Below, one piece after another: positions 25,646 through 33,721 of a DNA stretch of 35,794 nucleotides (its first letter is position 1; each line of letters opens with the position of its first letter). Under the pieces are notes generated by a model, which saw only the letters and a program-made list of their open reading frames with translations, searched no databases and was not told where the DNA came from. The position numbers and the translations under genes were made by a program. Source of the stretch: Gemmatimonadota bacterium (GTDB lineage: Bacteria > Latescibacterota > UBA2968 > GCA-2709665); NCBI GenBank assembly GCA_002709665.1, contig PAQK01000025.1, positions 1 to 35,794 on the forward strand. The letters run 5' to 3'.

Positions 25646-26390
25646 TCAAGGCAAAGAAGGTGCTCCATTCATTTCAATTGTTATTCCTGTGCATAATGAA
25701 GCAGAGAATGTTCGACAATTGGCAGAAGAACTTAAGGCGGTGCTTTCTACGACAACTTATGAATCGGAAGTCATTTTTGTTGACGATGTATCAATAGACA
25801 ATACGGCAGAGGTCTTGAATCAACTGAAGGATGCAAATTCATTTGTCAAAGTCATTTTGCTCGAAGAGCGAGGAGGGCAAACAGGATGTTATCAGGCTGC
25901 CTTCCAGGAGGCAAGAGGGAAATATATCATCAGAATGGATGGCGACCTACAGGATGATCCCAAAGATTTGGTAAACTTTTTTGACCTGATAGGTGAAGAG
26001 CCAGATATAATTATGGGACTCAGACAGATACGACGCCATCATAGAATTCTGAGATTGGCTACAATGATCTATGATATGCTAATTTTAATACTATTTAACT
26101 CTCCTTTTAACACAAATTCAAGCAGTTTCATAGCCTTCAAAGCGAAATTTGTTCAGGGAATAAAATTGCGAAGTAATGACCATCGCTATCTTCCTCTAAT
26201 TGCAATGCATAGAGGGGCTTCGAATCTGAAGGAGGTCATTGTTAACAATCGAAATCGAATTCATGGACGGACAAAATATGGATATTACACAAAGTTTATC
26301 TTGGGTATTCCTGAGGTCCTTCGATTTCTTTTGAGGCTGAGATTTGGGTATTATCACAAGCTTGACGACTTTTCAGGAGACATAAATTGA
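25638..26390 (+). CDS. GT2 glycosyltransferase (DPM1/GtrB-like, no membrane helices)
   Basis: This protein of about 250 residues begins FISIVIPVHNEAENV and has VDDVSIDNT, GGQTGCYQAAFQEARGKY and MDGDLQDDP, all diagnostic of polyprenyl-phosphate hexose synthases and related GT2 enzymes. Unlike GtrB or ArnC it ends after the catalytic domain without two C-terminal membrane helices. TTG at 25638, preceded by GGTGA, overlaps the formyltransferase stop; TTG 25620 or GTG 25629 are alternatives. Its end overlaps the next start (TTGA), so the genes are translationally coupled. Confidence 0.87.
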   Translation: MSSQGKEGAPFISIVIPVHNEAENVRQLAEELKAVLSTTTYESEVIFVDDVSIDNTAEVLNQLKDANSFVKVILLEERGGQTGCYQAAFQEARGKYIIRMDGDLQDDPKDLVNFFDLIGEEPDIIMGLRQIRRHHRILRLATMIYDMLILILFNSPFNTNSSSFIAFKAKFVQGIKLRSNDHRYLPLIAMHRGASNLKEVIVNNRNRIHGRTKYGYYTKFILGIPEVLRFLLRLRFGYYHKLDDFSGDIN

Positions 26391-27388
26391 AGACTGCTCT
26401 GATTACAGGTGGACTGGGCCTGATCGGATCATTTGTTACCCGAAAACTGATCAAGGACGATATTGTTGACCGTGTTATTCTTCTGGACCACTATGGCCGA
26501 TATGTAGACTCAACAAGAAGAGAGTTCGTGGATTACCGTAAGTTGAGAATGCAGGACATAGAAGACAAAGTTGTTATCGAAAGGGGAGAAGCAAAATATT
26601 TCAGCGTTGTCTTCCATATTCTGAATCACTACAGGCCCGAGTACATTTTTCATCTTGCCGCATTACCCCTTGCCAAACTGCAGAACCTGAATACGCAAGA
26701 GGCCCAGGAAGGCTCGGTTGTTTCTACCAGTAATATTCTCGAAGCCGTGGGGATGTTATACCAGGAGTCTGGATACAAATTGGAACGTTTTGTATACGCT
26801 TCCTCAAGTATGGTTTATGGCGACTTCAAATATACACCAGTAGACGAAAACCATGTGACAAACCCGAAAGAGATCTACGGCACCATGAAATTGGCAGGAG
26901 AATCTGTGACAAAAGGCCTGTCAAACTTTTACGATATTCCGAGTTCGATAGTCCGGCCTTCTGCAGTCTATGGTCCTACGGACATGAATCGCAGGGTATC
27001 ACAGATCTTTCTCGAGAAGGCGATGTTGGGTGAGAGGGTATCCGTGCACGGTGCAGATGAAGCTCTTGATTTTACATATGTTAAAGATATAGCAAGGGGA
27101 TTTGTGCTGGCCTCGACGAAGGAAGAAGCTGTTGGAGAAGTGTTCAATATCACACATGGGAAGGCGCATACGTTGCTGGAATTTGTGACAGTGTTGAAAT
27201 CGCATTTTCCAGAGCTGGAATACGAGGTTGTAGAACGAGATGCTTCCAGGCCGCGTAGAGGCACACTTTCCATAGACAAGGCCAGGGAACTCTTGGGGTA
27301 CGAACCCCAATACAGTCTCGAAAAAGGTATCGAGGAATATGTGAATTTTGTGAAAGAGCATAATGCGAATTTCAGAACACAACCATAG
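26387..27388 (+). CDS. NAD-dependent sugar epimerase/dehydratase
   Basis: This 333-residue extended SDR has cofactor motif GGLGLIG (8-14), FHLAALPLAKLQN, YASSSMVYGDF and the catalytic Tyr164/Lys168 in YGTMK. The family contains UDP-glucose 4-epimerases, UDP-glucuronate 4-epimerases and dehydratases; the sequence resembles the GalE/WbpP side but the substrate cannot be fixed. It starts with TTG at 26387, supported by AGGAG seven bases upstream, and overlaps the GT2 stop codon as TTGA. Confidence 0.88.
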   Translation: MKTALITGGLGLIGSFVTRKLIKDDIVDRVILLDHYGRYVDSTRREFVDYRKLRMQDIEDKVVIERGEAKYFSVVFHILNHYRPEYIFHLAALPLAKLQNLNTQEAQEGSVVSTSNILEAVGMLYQESGYKLERFVYASSSMVYGDFKYTPVDENHVTNPKEIYGTMKLAGESVTKGLSNFYDIPSSIVRPSAVYGPTDMNRRVSQIFLEKAMLGERVSVHGADEALDFTYVKDIARGFVLASTKEEAVGEVFNITHGKAHTLLEFVTVLKSHFPELEYEVVERDASRPRRGTLSIDKARELLGYEPQYSLEKGIEEYVNFVKEHNANFRTQP

Positions 27389-27408
27389 ATAGAGAGCCAA
27401 ACAATTCT

Positions 27409-29343
27409 ATGTGCGGCATTTGCGGGTTTTTCTATAGGGAGCGAATGCAACCGGTCCCACTGGATATATTGGATCGGATGATTGATAAAATGGCACGCCG
27501 GGGTCCGGATGACCGGGGCGCGTTTCACGTTCCTGGTGGGGCGCTGGGGCATAGACGGCTGACCATCATCGATCTTGTAGGCGGTCAGCAACCGATGCTA
27601 TCCCAGGATGGGAAATCGGTGCTTGTCACGAACGGGGAGATTTATAACTACCTCGAACTGAAGCAGGACCATCTGTCAGGTATTCCATTCCAAGGTTCGG
27701 GCGACACAGAAGTACTCCTGCACCTGTTGAGAACAAGAGATACAGAAGCTCTTTCTCTCCTCAACGGCATGTTTGCCTTCGCTTTCTGGGACAAGGAACG
27801 AGATCGTGTGATTGTGGCCAGAGATCCAGTTGGTCAGAAGCCACTGTTTTATTATTCGGGGCAAGGGAGTTTTGTTTTCTCATCGGATCTAGCGAGTCTG
27901 GCACAGCATCCTGATGTCCCGTTGGACATCGATCCCGATGGTTTGACTTCGTACTTGTTACACGAATCCTTCCCAGGTTCGAAAACCCCACTTAAGGGCG
28001 TCTCGAAGCTGTTGCCGGGACATTTTCTTCTCCTGGACCTGAGAACTTGGACGCTGAACTGCAAAGCTTACTGGCAGAATCCAATTTCCCCTGAAGAGGT
28101 TGACCGAGGGGATGGATTCTACCTGCGTAATTTCGAGGATCATTTTGAACAAGCGGTAGATCGCCATCTGCGTGCCGATGTAGATGTCGGAATTTTCCTA
28201 TCAGGTGGTCTGGACTCGCCCTCGCTGGTCAAGGCAGCCTGCGGAGTGCGTGGAGCAGGTGAGATTCGCACCTTTACTATACGCCACGAACTCGATAGCT
28301 TCAATGAGGCCCATCACGCCCAGGAGGTCGCGAGGTATTACGGCACTCAACACCACGAGCGCACGCTCACAGAAGGAGATCTATTGTCGGATGTGCAGGA
28401 GTTGCTCCGAGAAATGGATGAACCGATTGCAGATCCCGGATTTCTGGCGGTCTATGAGGTGGTCAAGTTTTCACGCGAGTTCGTAAAGGTTATTCTCAGC
28501 GGCAATGGTGGCGACGAGTTTTTCGCAGGATATTCACCTTTCCGTGCGCTGAAATGGTACGGGTTGGGGAGACGGTTCTTACCTGGGTTCCTGGTATCTT
28601 GGCTGAAGCGGCTGTCGGAATTGCCTCTGGCAAGCCATGATTACATGAGCGCGTCTTTCAAAATGCAAAGATTCCTTAGAGGTGTGAAGGTGCATCCCGC
28701 CGAAGTTCTTATGCAGTGGATTGGTTCGTTCAACCATTCGGAGATTCGAGCAGTTTTGCATAAGGATTTGAATCCCATCTCACTTGAGATGAACGCCAAA
28801 TTTGGGATACCACAGTTGTATGAAGACCTTTACGAAAAGTACTCGAGCTTACCAACGAAGGATCTTGTATCCACGATTCTGAATTCTTTTCAGCAATTTT
28901 TCCTACCAAATTGCATCTGTAATCATGCTGACAAATCCAGTATGATGGTTTCCCAGGAATTGAGGAGTCCTTTCCTCGATAGCGAATTGATGCGCTTTGC
29001 GAATACCTTGCCGCCCCAAATGAAATACGGATCGGGTCAGACCAAGTATCTGCTGAGGCAATACTTGAGAGATGGTGGCCCTGACGGAGTTTCCAGAAGA
29101 CCCAAGCAAGGGTTTACCGTTCCCATTGCCTCATGGCTGACTTGCTCCTTGAAGAATTGGGCAGACACACTCTTGGATCCAGAGCAACTAGCCAATGATG
29201 GTTTTTTTGACGCTGTACAGGTGCGCAAGCTTTGGGATGATCATCAGTCTAGAAGGTTTAACCACGCCAAGTCGTTGTGGACTGTTTTATTATTCCAATT
29301 CTGGCTTCATTCGACACATTCAAATTGGAAGAACGGGAACTGA
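27409..29343 (+). CDS. asnB: Asparagine synthase (glutamine-hydrolysing), AsnB type
   Basis: This is a 644-residue protein. The N-terminal glutamine amidotransferase domain begins MCGICGFF with Cys2 as nucleophile and has the LGHRRLTIIDL, NGEIYN and SGDTEVLLHLL glutamine-binding blocks. The synthetase domain carries the ATP-pyrophosphate loop SGGLDSPS at 265-272, with Pro where Ser is usual at the seventh position, and NGGDEFFAGY. Copies of asnB in surface-glycan loci often amidate uronic acids or amino-sugar substituents (compare WbpS, WbmE-type), so a glycan-tailoring role is at least as likely as asparagine supply. It is followed by the aminotransferase after 27 bases. Confidence 0.93.
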   Translation: MCGICGFFYRERMQPVPLDILDRMIDKMARRGPDDRGAFHVPGGALGHRRLTIIDLVGGQQPMLSQDGKSVLVTNGEIYNYLELKQDHLSGIPFQGSGDTEVLLHLLRTRDTEALSLLNGMFAFAFWDKERDRVIVARDPVGQKPLFYYSGQGSFVFSSDLASLAQHPDVPLDIDPDGLTSYLLHESFPGSKTPLKGVSKLLPGHFLLLDLRTWTLNCKAYWQNPISPEEVDRGDGFYLRNFEDHFEQAVDRHLRADVDVGIFLSGGLDSPSLVKAACGVRGAGEIRTFTIRHELDSFNEAHHAQEVARYYGTQHHERTLTEGDLLSDVQELLREMDEPIADPGFLAVYEVVKFSREFVKVILSGNGGDEFFAGYSPFRALKWYGLGRRFLPGFLVSWLKRLSELPLASHDYMSASFKMQRFLRGVKVHPAEVLMQWIGSFNHSEIRAVLHKDLNPISLEMNAKFGIPQLYEDLYEKYSSLPTKDLVSTILNSFQQFFLPNCICNHADKSSMMVSQELRSPFLDSELMRFANTLPPQMKYGSGQTKYLLRQYLRDGGPDGVSRRPKQGFTVPIASWLTCSLKNWADTLLDPEQLANDGFFDAVQVRKLWDDHQSRRFNHAKSLWTVLLFQFWLHSTHSNWKNGN

Positions 29344-29370
29344 ACTTACATCGTCTAGGAGCCAATTGAA

Positions 29371-30495
29371 TTGAATAGTATCCCATTGTGCGTACCCTCG
29401 ATAGGTGAAGATGAGATCCAGTCAGTTGTGGAAGTTCTCAGAAGCGGTTGGCTGGCGCATGGCCAGAAGAACCACGAGTTTGAGTCTATGTTTGCGGACT
29501 ACATAGGAAGCAAATATGCCATCAGCATGAATTCTTGTACTTCCGCGCTTCACCTGGCTCTGGCAGCGCTTGAAATCACCGGAGAGGTGATCGCTCCTTC
29601 ATTTACGTTCGTGGCTACAGTGAATGCCATCTTGCTGGCCGGGGCGATTCCAGTTTTGGTGGACATCGATTCGGACACGCGAAATATGGATCCCGATCTG
29701 ATCGAAGAGGCAATCACGGATCGAACTGAAGCGATTATGGTGGTTCATTACGGTGGCTTGCCGGCCGACATGCCGAGGATTCTCGAGATTGCCGAGAAGC
29801 ATAATCTCCGCATAATCGAGGATTCTGCCGAATGCCTGGGTGGAAGATTCCACGGGCAGATTGCAGGTTCTTGCGATGTCGGGTGTTTCTCGTTTTTCCC
29901 CACCAAGAACATCACAACGGGTGAAGGTGGCATGCTGACAACCGACGATGGGAAACTTGCATCCAAAGTCAGGGCCCTTTGTGGACACGGAATCGATTCC
30001 ACGACTTTTTCTCGGGAGAAAGAAAGCAGGCCCTGGATCAGAATTGCATCGCGGGCAGGTCACAATTTCCGAATGAGCAACATTCTGGCGGCGGTTGGAG
30101 TGGAACAGATGAAAAAGGTCAGTGATCTGAATGGGGCAAGACAGCGTATTGCGGCAAGGTATGTAGAGCGGCTTGGGGACCTTGATTGGGTTCGGTTCCA
30201 GGTCATTCCTGATGGGTTTACCCATTCATGGCAAATGTTTACGGTTCTGGTACCGCGGAAGAAACGGGACAAGCTCATTGGGCATTTACGTAGACACAAC
30301 ATCGAAGCCTCAGTCCATTTTGATCCACCGATACATATGCAGCCCCCTTATATGGATTTGAGAAGAGGCTCTCAAATGGAAGAGACTGAACTGGTGGCAA
30401 GTTCCATTATTTCCCTACCCATTTTCCCCAGCATGGAGCAAGAAGACGTAGATTCTATCTGTTGTGTCGTTCGAGACTTTATTGGTACTGATTGA
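29371..30495 (+). CDS. DegT/DnrJ/EryC1/StrS sugar aminotransferase
   Basis: This 374-residue PLP aminotransferase attaches an amino group to a keto-sugar nucleotide, with glutamate as usual donor. It has NSCTSALHLAL, APSFTFVATVNAI, the PLP-contacting IIEDSAE and the Schiff-base Lys179 in FFPTKNITTGEGGM, so unlike the paralogue at 19459 it should be a true aminotransferase. It starts with TTG at 29371, with AGGAG nine bases upstream. With gmd and a formyltransferase in the locus, perosamine-type (GDP-4-amino-4,6-dideoxymannose) synthesis is a good hypothesis; UDP-sugar substrates are also possible. Confidence 0.92.
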   Translation: MNSIPLCVPSIGEDEIQSVVEVLRSGWLAHGQKNHEFESMFADYIGSKYAISMNSCTSALHLALAALEITGEVIAPSFTFVATVNAILLAGAIPVLVDIDSDTRNMDPDLIEEAITDRTEAIMVVHYGGLPADMPRILEIAEKHNLRIIEDSAECLGGRFHGQIAGSCDVGCFSFFPTKNITTGEGGMLTTDDGKLASKVRALCGHGIDSTTFSREKESRPWIRIASRAGHNFRMSNILAAVGVEQMKKVSDLNGARQRIAARYVERLGDLDWVRFQVIPDGFTHSWQMFTVLVPRKKRDKLIGHLRRHNIEASVHFDPPIHMQPPYMDLRRGSQMEETELVASSIISLPIFPSMEQEDVDSICCVVRDFIGTD

Positions 30496-30618
30496 GCCAT
30501 CTGTAGAAACTCTTCGACATAGTTTCTTGGTACGTGTGGCCGGATAGTGTATTTGCTGTTGGCCATCCGTAAGGGTGAAAACCAAAACTGCCAAGTTAAT
30601 TTACGCTGAACACGGGGA

Positions 30619-32220
30619 ATGTTTGAGTTGATGAATCGGGCAAAGGACAAATTGCTGTTGAGGTCATCCATAATCCATAGGACTAAATTTAGATTATGGA
30701 ACTTTTCTCGTCTTCACACTACGCTCGGAGTGCCCATCCGATATGTAGGAAAGCTCTCAACGAAGGGTGTAATTAAGAAACACAAGAGTAGAATGCGGAA
30801 AATGGGCAGATCCTTACTCCCCAAAGACAGATATGAAAGGAGCATAGAAGTACCTACCCAGTTCTTGGTTCTATATGGTGAGCGCACCTGTGAAGCTGCA
30901 AGAAAAGGGATTCAAATTCTCTTGAATCATCTGCGAATTCCATATCGTAAGATCGATAGGTCCTACTTAGTCAGTCGTGATTTTGGTGAGCCTGTGGTCT
31001 TAATTGTATTAGGATTTCCTTGGCAGGAATTGGAGCATATAGCATCTCTGTGCTCAAGGGGAACTTTACGGGTTATTGCGTTCGGAAGCTCAGGATCATA
31101 TCCTAAAGATATGTCAAAGTTCAAAGTTATTACTGCAGACCCAGCGAACCTACTTCCCTATAACGAAGGGCTCCGATCAAATTTGACCTGTAGTTTTGTC
31201 AATTCACTTCTGGAGCTATCAAGCTTTCCTATTATAACGGGGCTATTGCCTCCTCAAATCGCTTTGCGCATAGATGATGTTGTGGGGTACAAGTTGCAGT
31301 ATTTGGATGCGGCTCTGGATCATGGGTGGGTTCCTAACCTTGGTCTATTTGTAGAAGATTTTCAGCCCTTTGCAAGTAGAATTGCACCCAAGTTTTCGTC
31401 TTTAGCTAAATCCCAGATGGTTGAACTAAGTCCCCACGCACTCACAGCAAACTCGTTTCTTTTTTTCGACTATAATAGGGGAAAGCCCTTTCGCTTTGGT
31501 GAATTTTCGGATCGTTGGGTAAAAACACTCAGAGACTTTAGAGCCTGGGGTTTTCCCCTCAGTTCTGTAATAAACGCCCATTTTCACACATTATCATCTA
31601 TCTGTATTTCGTCCCTTCTGGATTGTGGTGTTCGATATCACTTCAGTGAGCTCCAGCCCGATTGGGTATCCATGAAGCCAGACGTGAATCATCTGCCTTG
31701 CGGTGATCCAGTTTGCACAACGGGTCAATCAAACCAGTTGGGTATCTTTCAGGTTTATAGTGGGGACAGTGCTCTGGATTGCAATTGGTCTACCTCGCTC
31801 TATGATTTTATGATGCACGTAAACTCAAAAGATTTGATCTCCAGTATCTCTCAACGAATATATAAGAGATTAGATCTGAGTCTATGGACGGGATTTGCAG
31901 CATTTATCACAACACATGAAAACCTGCTCAGCAACCTGAGGAAGTTCAGTATACTGGCAATATGGGATGAGGTTGATCGTCTGATGGCGGACCACCCGCT
32001 TTGTCCTCAGAAAACCTCACTTTCTGAACTCGGACGAGCTTGTGAAAATCACACAAATATTGTTGTTGACCGAGTTGAACCTGTTGACAATGAGTGGGTA
32101 GTCAGAGTGAGCGGAAATTCATTTGGTGAAAGCTTCCTAACCGCCTTTCTTGAAGGGCGACCACATCTGATACGTCTTCCTGCATTTAAAGGGAAGAGAG
32201 ATATTGTTGTTCGATTATGA
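30619..32220 (+). CDS. Putative polysaccharide-deacetylase-like (NodB-fold) protein
   Basis: This 533-residue protein is not one I recognise with certainty. The N-terminal ~85 residues are basic. The middle carries features of a NodB/DUF2334-type barrel: a strand followed by the acid pair Asp219-Asp220 (ALRIDDVVGY), a strand-loop ELSPHALT with His273, and NAHFHTLS with His321 and His323. These could form a metal site, but the classical HxxxH spacing is not seen. No signal peptide or clear membrane helix is present, so it would act in the cytoplasm or be exported unusually. It sits in an AT-rich part of the locus after a 123-base gap, next to two methyltransferases. An enzyme acting on carbohydrate is an inference. 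Confidence 0.5.
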   Translation: MFELMNRAKDKLLLRSSIIHRTKFRLWNFSRLHTTLGVPIRYVGKLSTKGVIKKHKSRMRKMGRSLLPKDRYERSIEVPTQFLVLYGERTCEAARKGIQILLNHLRIPYRKIDRSYLVSRDFGEPVVLIVLGFPWQELEHIASLCSRGTLRVIAFGSSGSYPKDMSKFKVITADPANLLPYNEGLRSNLTCSFVNSLLELSSFPIITGLLPPQIALRIDDVVGYKLQYLDAALDHGWVPNLGLFVEDFQPFASRIAPKFSSLAKSQMVELSPHALTANSFLFFDYNRGKPFRFGEFSDRWVKTLRDFRAWGFPLSSVINAHFHTLSSICISSLLDCGVRYHFSELQPDWVSMKPDVNHLPCGDPVCTTGQSNQLGIFQVYSGDSALDCNWSTSLYDFMMHVNSKDLISSISQRIYKRLDLSLWTGFAAFITTHENLLSNLRKFSILAIWDEVDRLMADHPLCPQKTSLSELGRACENHTNIVVDRVEPVDNEWVVRVSGNSFGESFLTAFLEGRPHLIRLPAFKGKRDIVVRL

Positions 32221-32282
32221 ATCCAGATCGATGCGTTGGCCGAACTTTGTGAACTCAGCTTCCATTGAGGTTACTATAGTAA

Positions 32283-32879
32283 ATGAAACGCAGTCCATTT
32301 TATTCCAATATTTTCCTTTACAGACTAGAGATGAGTATTCTCCATAAGGGAAAATACAGAAAGAGATTTCAGGATGTTGTCGACCTCATAGAGGGAAATA
32401 TCACATCAGTTTGTGAGCTCTGTTTTGGTGATATCTTCATTGCTGAGTTCTGTAGGAAAAATAATATCTCCTGGATGGGCATTGACTTGAGTCCGGAATT
32501 TTGCAGATATGCCCAAGGAAAAGGGTTTAACGCTACTTTGGATAATGTTCTTACAGCGGAATTACCTAATACAGACATGTATATAATCCAAGGGTCGCTT
32601 TATCATTTTAAAGACAAAATCGATAAATTTTTTGATCGACTCTTGAAGAAAAAGGGAAGCATCATTATCGCTGAACCTGTCAGAAACTTTTCATCAAGTG
32701 ACAACTTCATTGGAAGACTTGCGAGGAGAGCGTCGAATGCTGGTATAGGACATAATTCCTTTCGGTATGATCACAAATCTCTTATTGATGAACTGAGAAG
32801 ACAACAACTGAGATCACCATATGAGTATGAAGTAATACATATTGATCGAGAAATGTTGATCAAAATTACTTGCCCTTAA
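32283..32879 (+). CDS. Class I SAM-dependent methyltransferase-like protein
   Basis: This is a 198-residue protein. The Rossmann core can be read as strand 1 plus glycine loop VCELCFGDIFIAEF (an atypical E-x-C-x-G-x version of motif I), strand 2 ending in the acid of WMGIDLSPEF, motif II/post-II TDMYIIQGSLYHF, and strand 5 KKGSIIIAEP. The basic N-terminus and short length fit a small-molecule or sugar methyltransferase. The start ATG has only a weak ribosome site. It may methylate a sugar hydroxyl of the glycan; the substrate is unknown. Confidence 0.7.
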   Translation: MKRSPFYSNIFLYRLEMSILHKGKYRKRFQDVVDLIEGNITSVCELCFGDIFIAEFCRKNNISWMGIDLSPEFCRYAQGKGFNATLDNVLTAELPNTDMYIIQGSLYHFKDKIDKFFDRLLKKKGSIIIAEPVRNFSSSDNFIGRLARRASNAGIGHNSFRYDHKSLIDELRRQQLRSPYEYEVIHIDREMLIKITCP

Positions 32880-32924
32880 TTTTGTGTCGAATTTCACAAA
32901 AATCTATGACCGAGATTCTACCAG

Positions 32925-33681
32925 ATGTTAAATGGAACGAGTTCTACTAAACATAATGCTTTTAATGCGGATCAGTACAGAAGCGGCTATCCCGATGGGA
33001 TTGAGTTAAACTATTGGAACTCGGGACGAAACCATATTATTGCCAGGAAGCTCAACTCATTTCCCAAAACTCCAGGAAGGATTCTTGATATCGGATGTGG
33101 TAGAGGGATTGTCGTATCTCACCTAAGAAAACTAGGCCTTGATTGCTGGGGATGCGATCTTGCGCAAACGGTGCCCATAGATAACAGTGTTGGCAATCGT
33201 CTTTTTGTTGCCAGAGATGCTTTCGAGTTGGAAGATGAGTGGAGAGCAACGGTAGATACTATTTTGCTGCTTGACGTCATTGAACATATTAGAGAGCCAG
33301 AAGAGTTTTTGGCTCGGATCTTAGAGCATTTCAACAACCTGCGCCATATGTTCATTACCCTTCCTGCAAGGCAGGAATTGTGGTCAAATCATGCATGAAT
33401 TCTATGATCATTTTCTACGCTATGATAAAGAGAGTCTATTTCTACTGTTGAACAAGTTTAAATTTTCGCGAGTAGATTTTGGCTACTTCTTCCATCTTTT
33501 GTACTTTCCTGCACGCTTGCTTTGCATGTCAAGAACAAATCGAAAGGTATGCCTCAAAGGACCGGCAGGTGTTATGGAGATTTCATTACACGAGCTACTG
33601 GCGAGGTTCTTCAGTTTGGAAGAGAGGATTGTGCCGAAGTCATATCCAGGTACCTCTCTTGATGCATCAATTGCATTATAA
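32925..33681 (+). pseudogene. Class I SAM-dependent methyltransferase, interrupted by a frameshift
   Basis: Two overlapping frames make one ~250-residue methyltransferase. Frame 1 (32925-33398) has motif I ILDIGCGRGIVVSHL, CWGCDLA, and LLLDVIEHIREPEEFL, and breaks at WSNHA-stop. Frame 2 (from ~33395 to 33681) continues EFYDHFLRYDKESLFLLL and the RVDFGYFFHLLYFPARLL region expected downstream in this family. Removing the single C at 33394 joins them as WSNHDEFYDHFLRYDKESL, matching the family's usual WS-HDE--GH-RRY block. It is therefore either a real inactivating +1 insertion or a sequencing or assembly error. Without repair the product lacks its C-terminal third. Confidence 0.85.
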
Positions 33682-33721
33682 TTAACCACTGGCCCAATTA
33701 GGTCATCGATTGGGAGGTAAC

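Noticed and set aside
26968-27591. 207-codon minus-strand frame across the epimerase/asnB junction
   Set aside because: It overlaps two well-supported genes on the opposite strand and its translation shows no domain.
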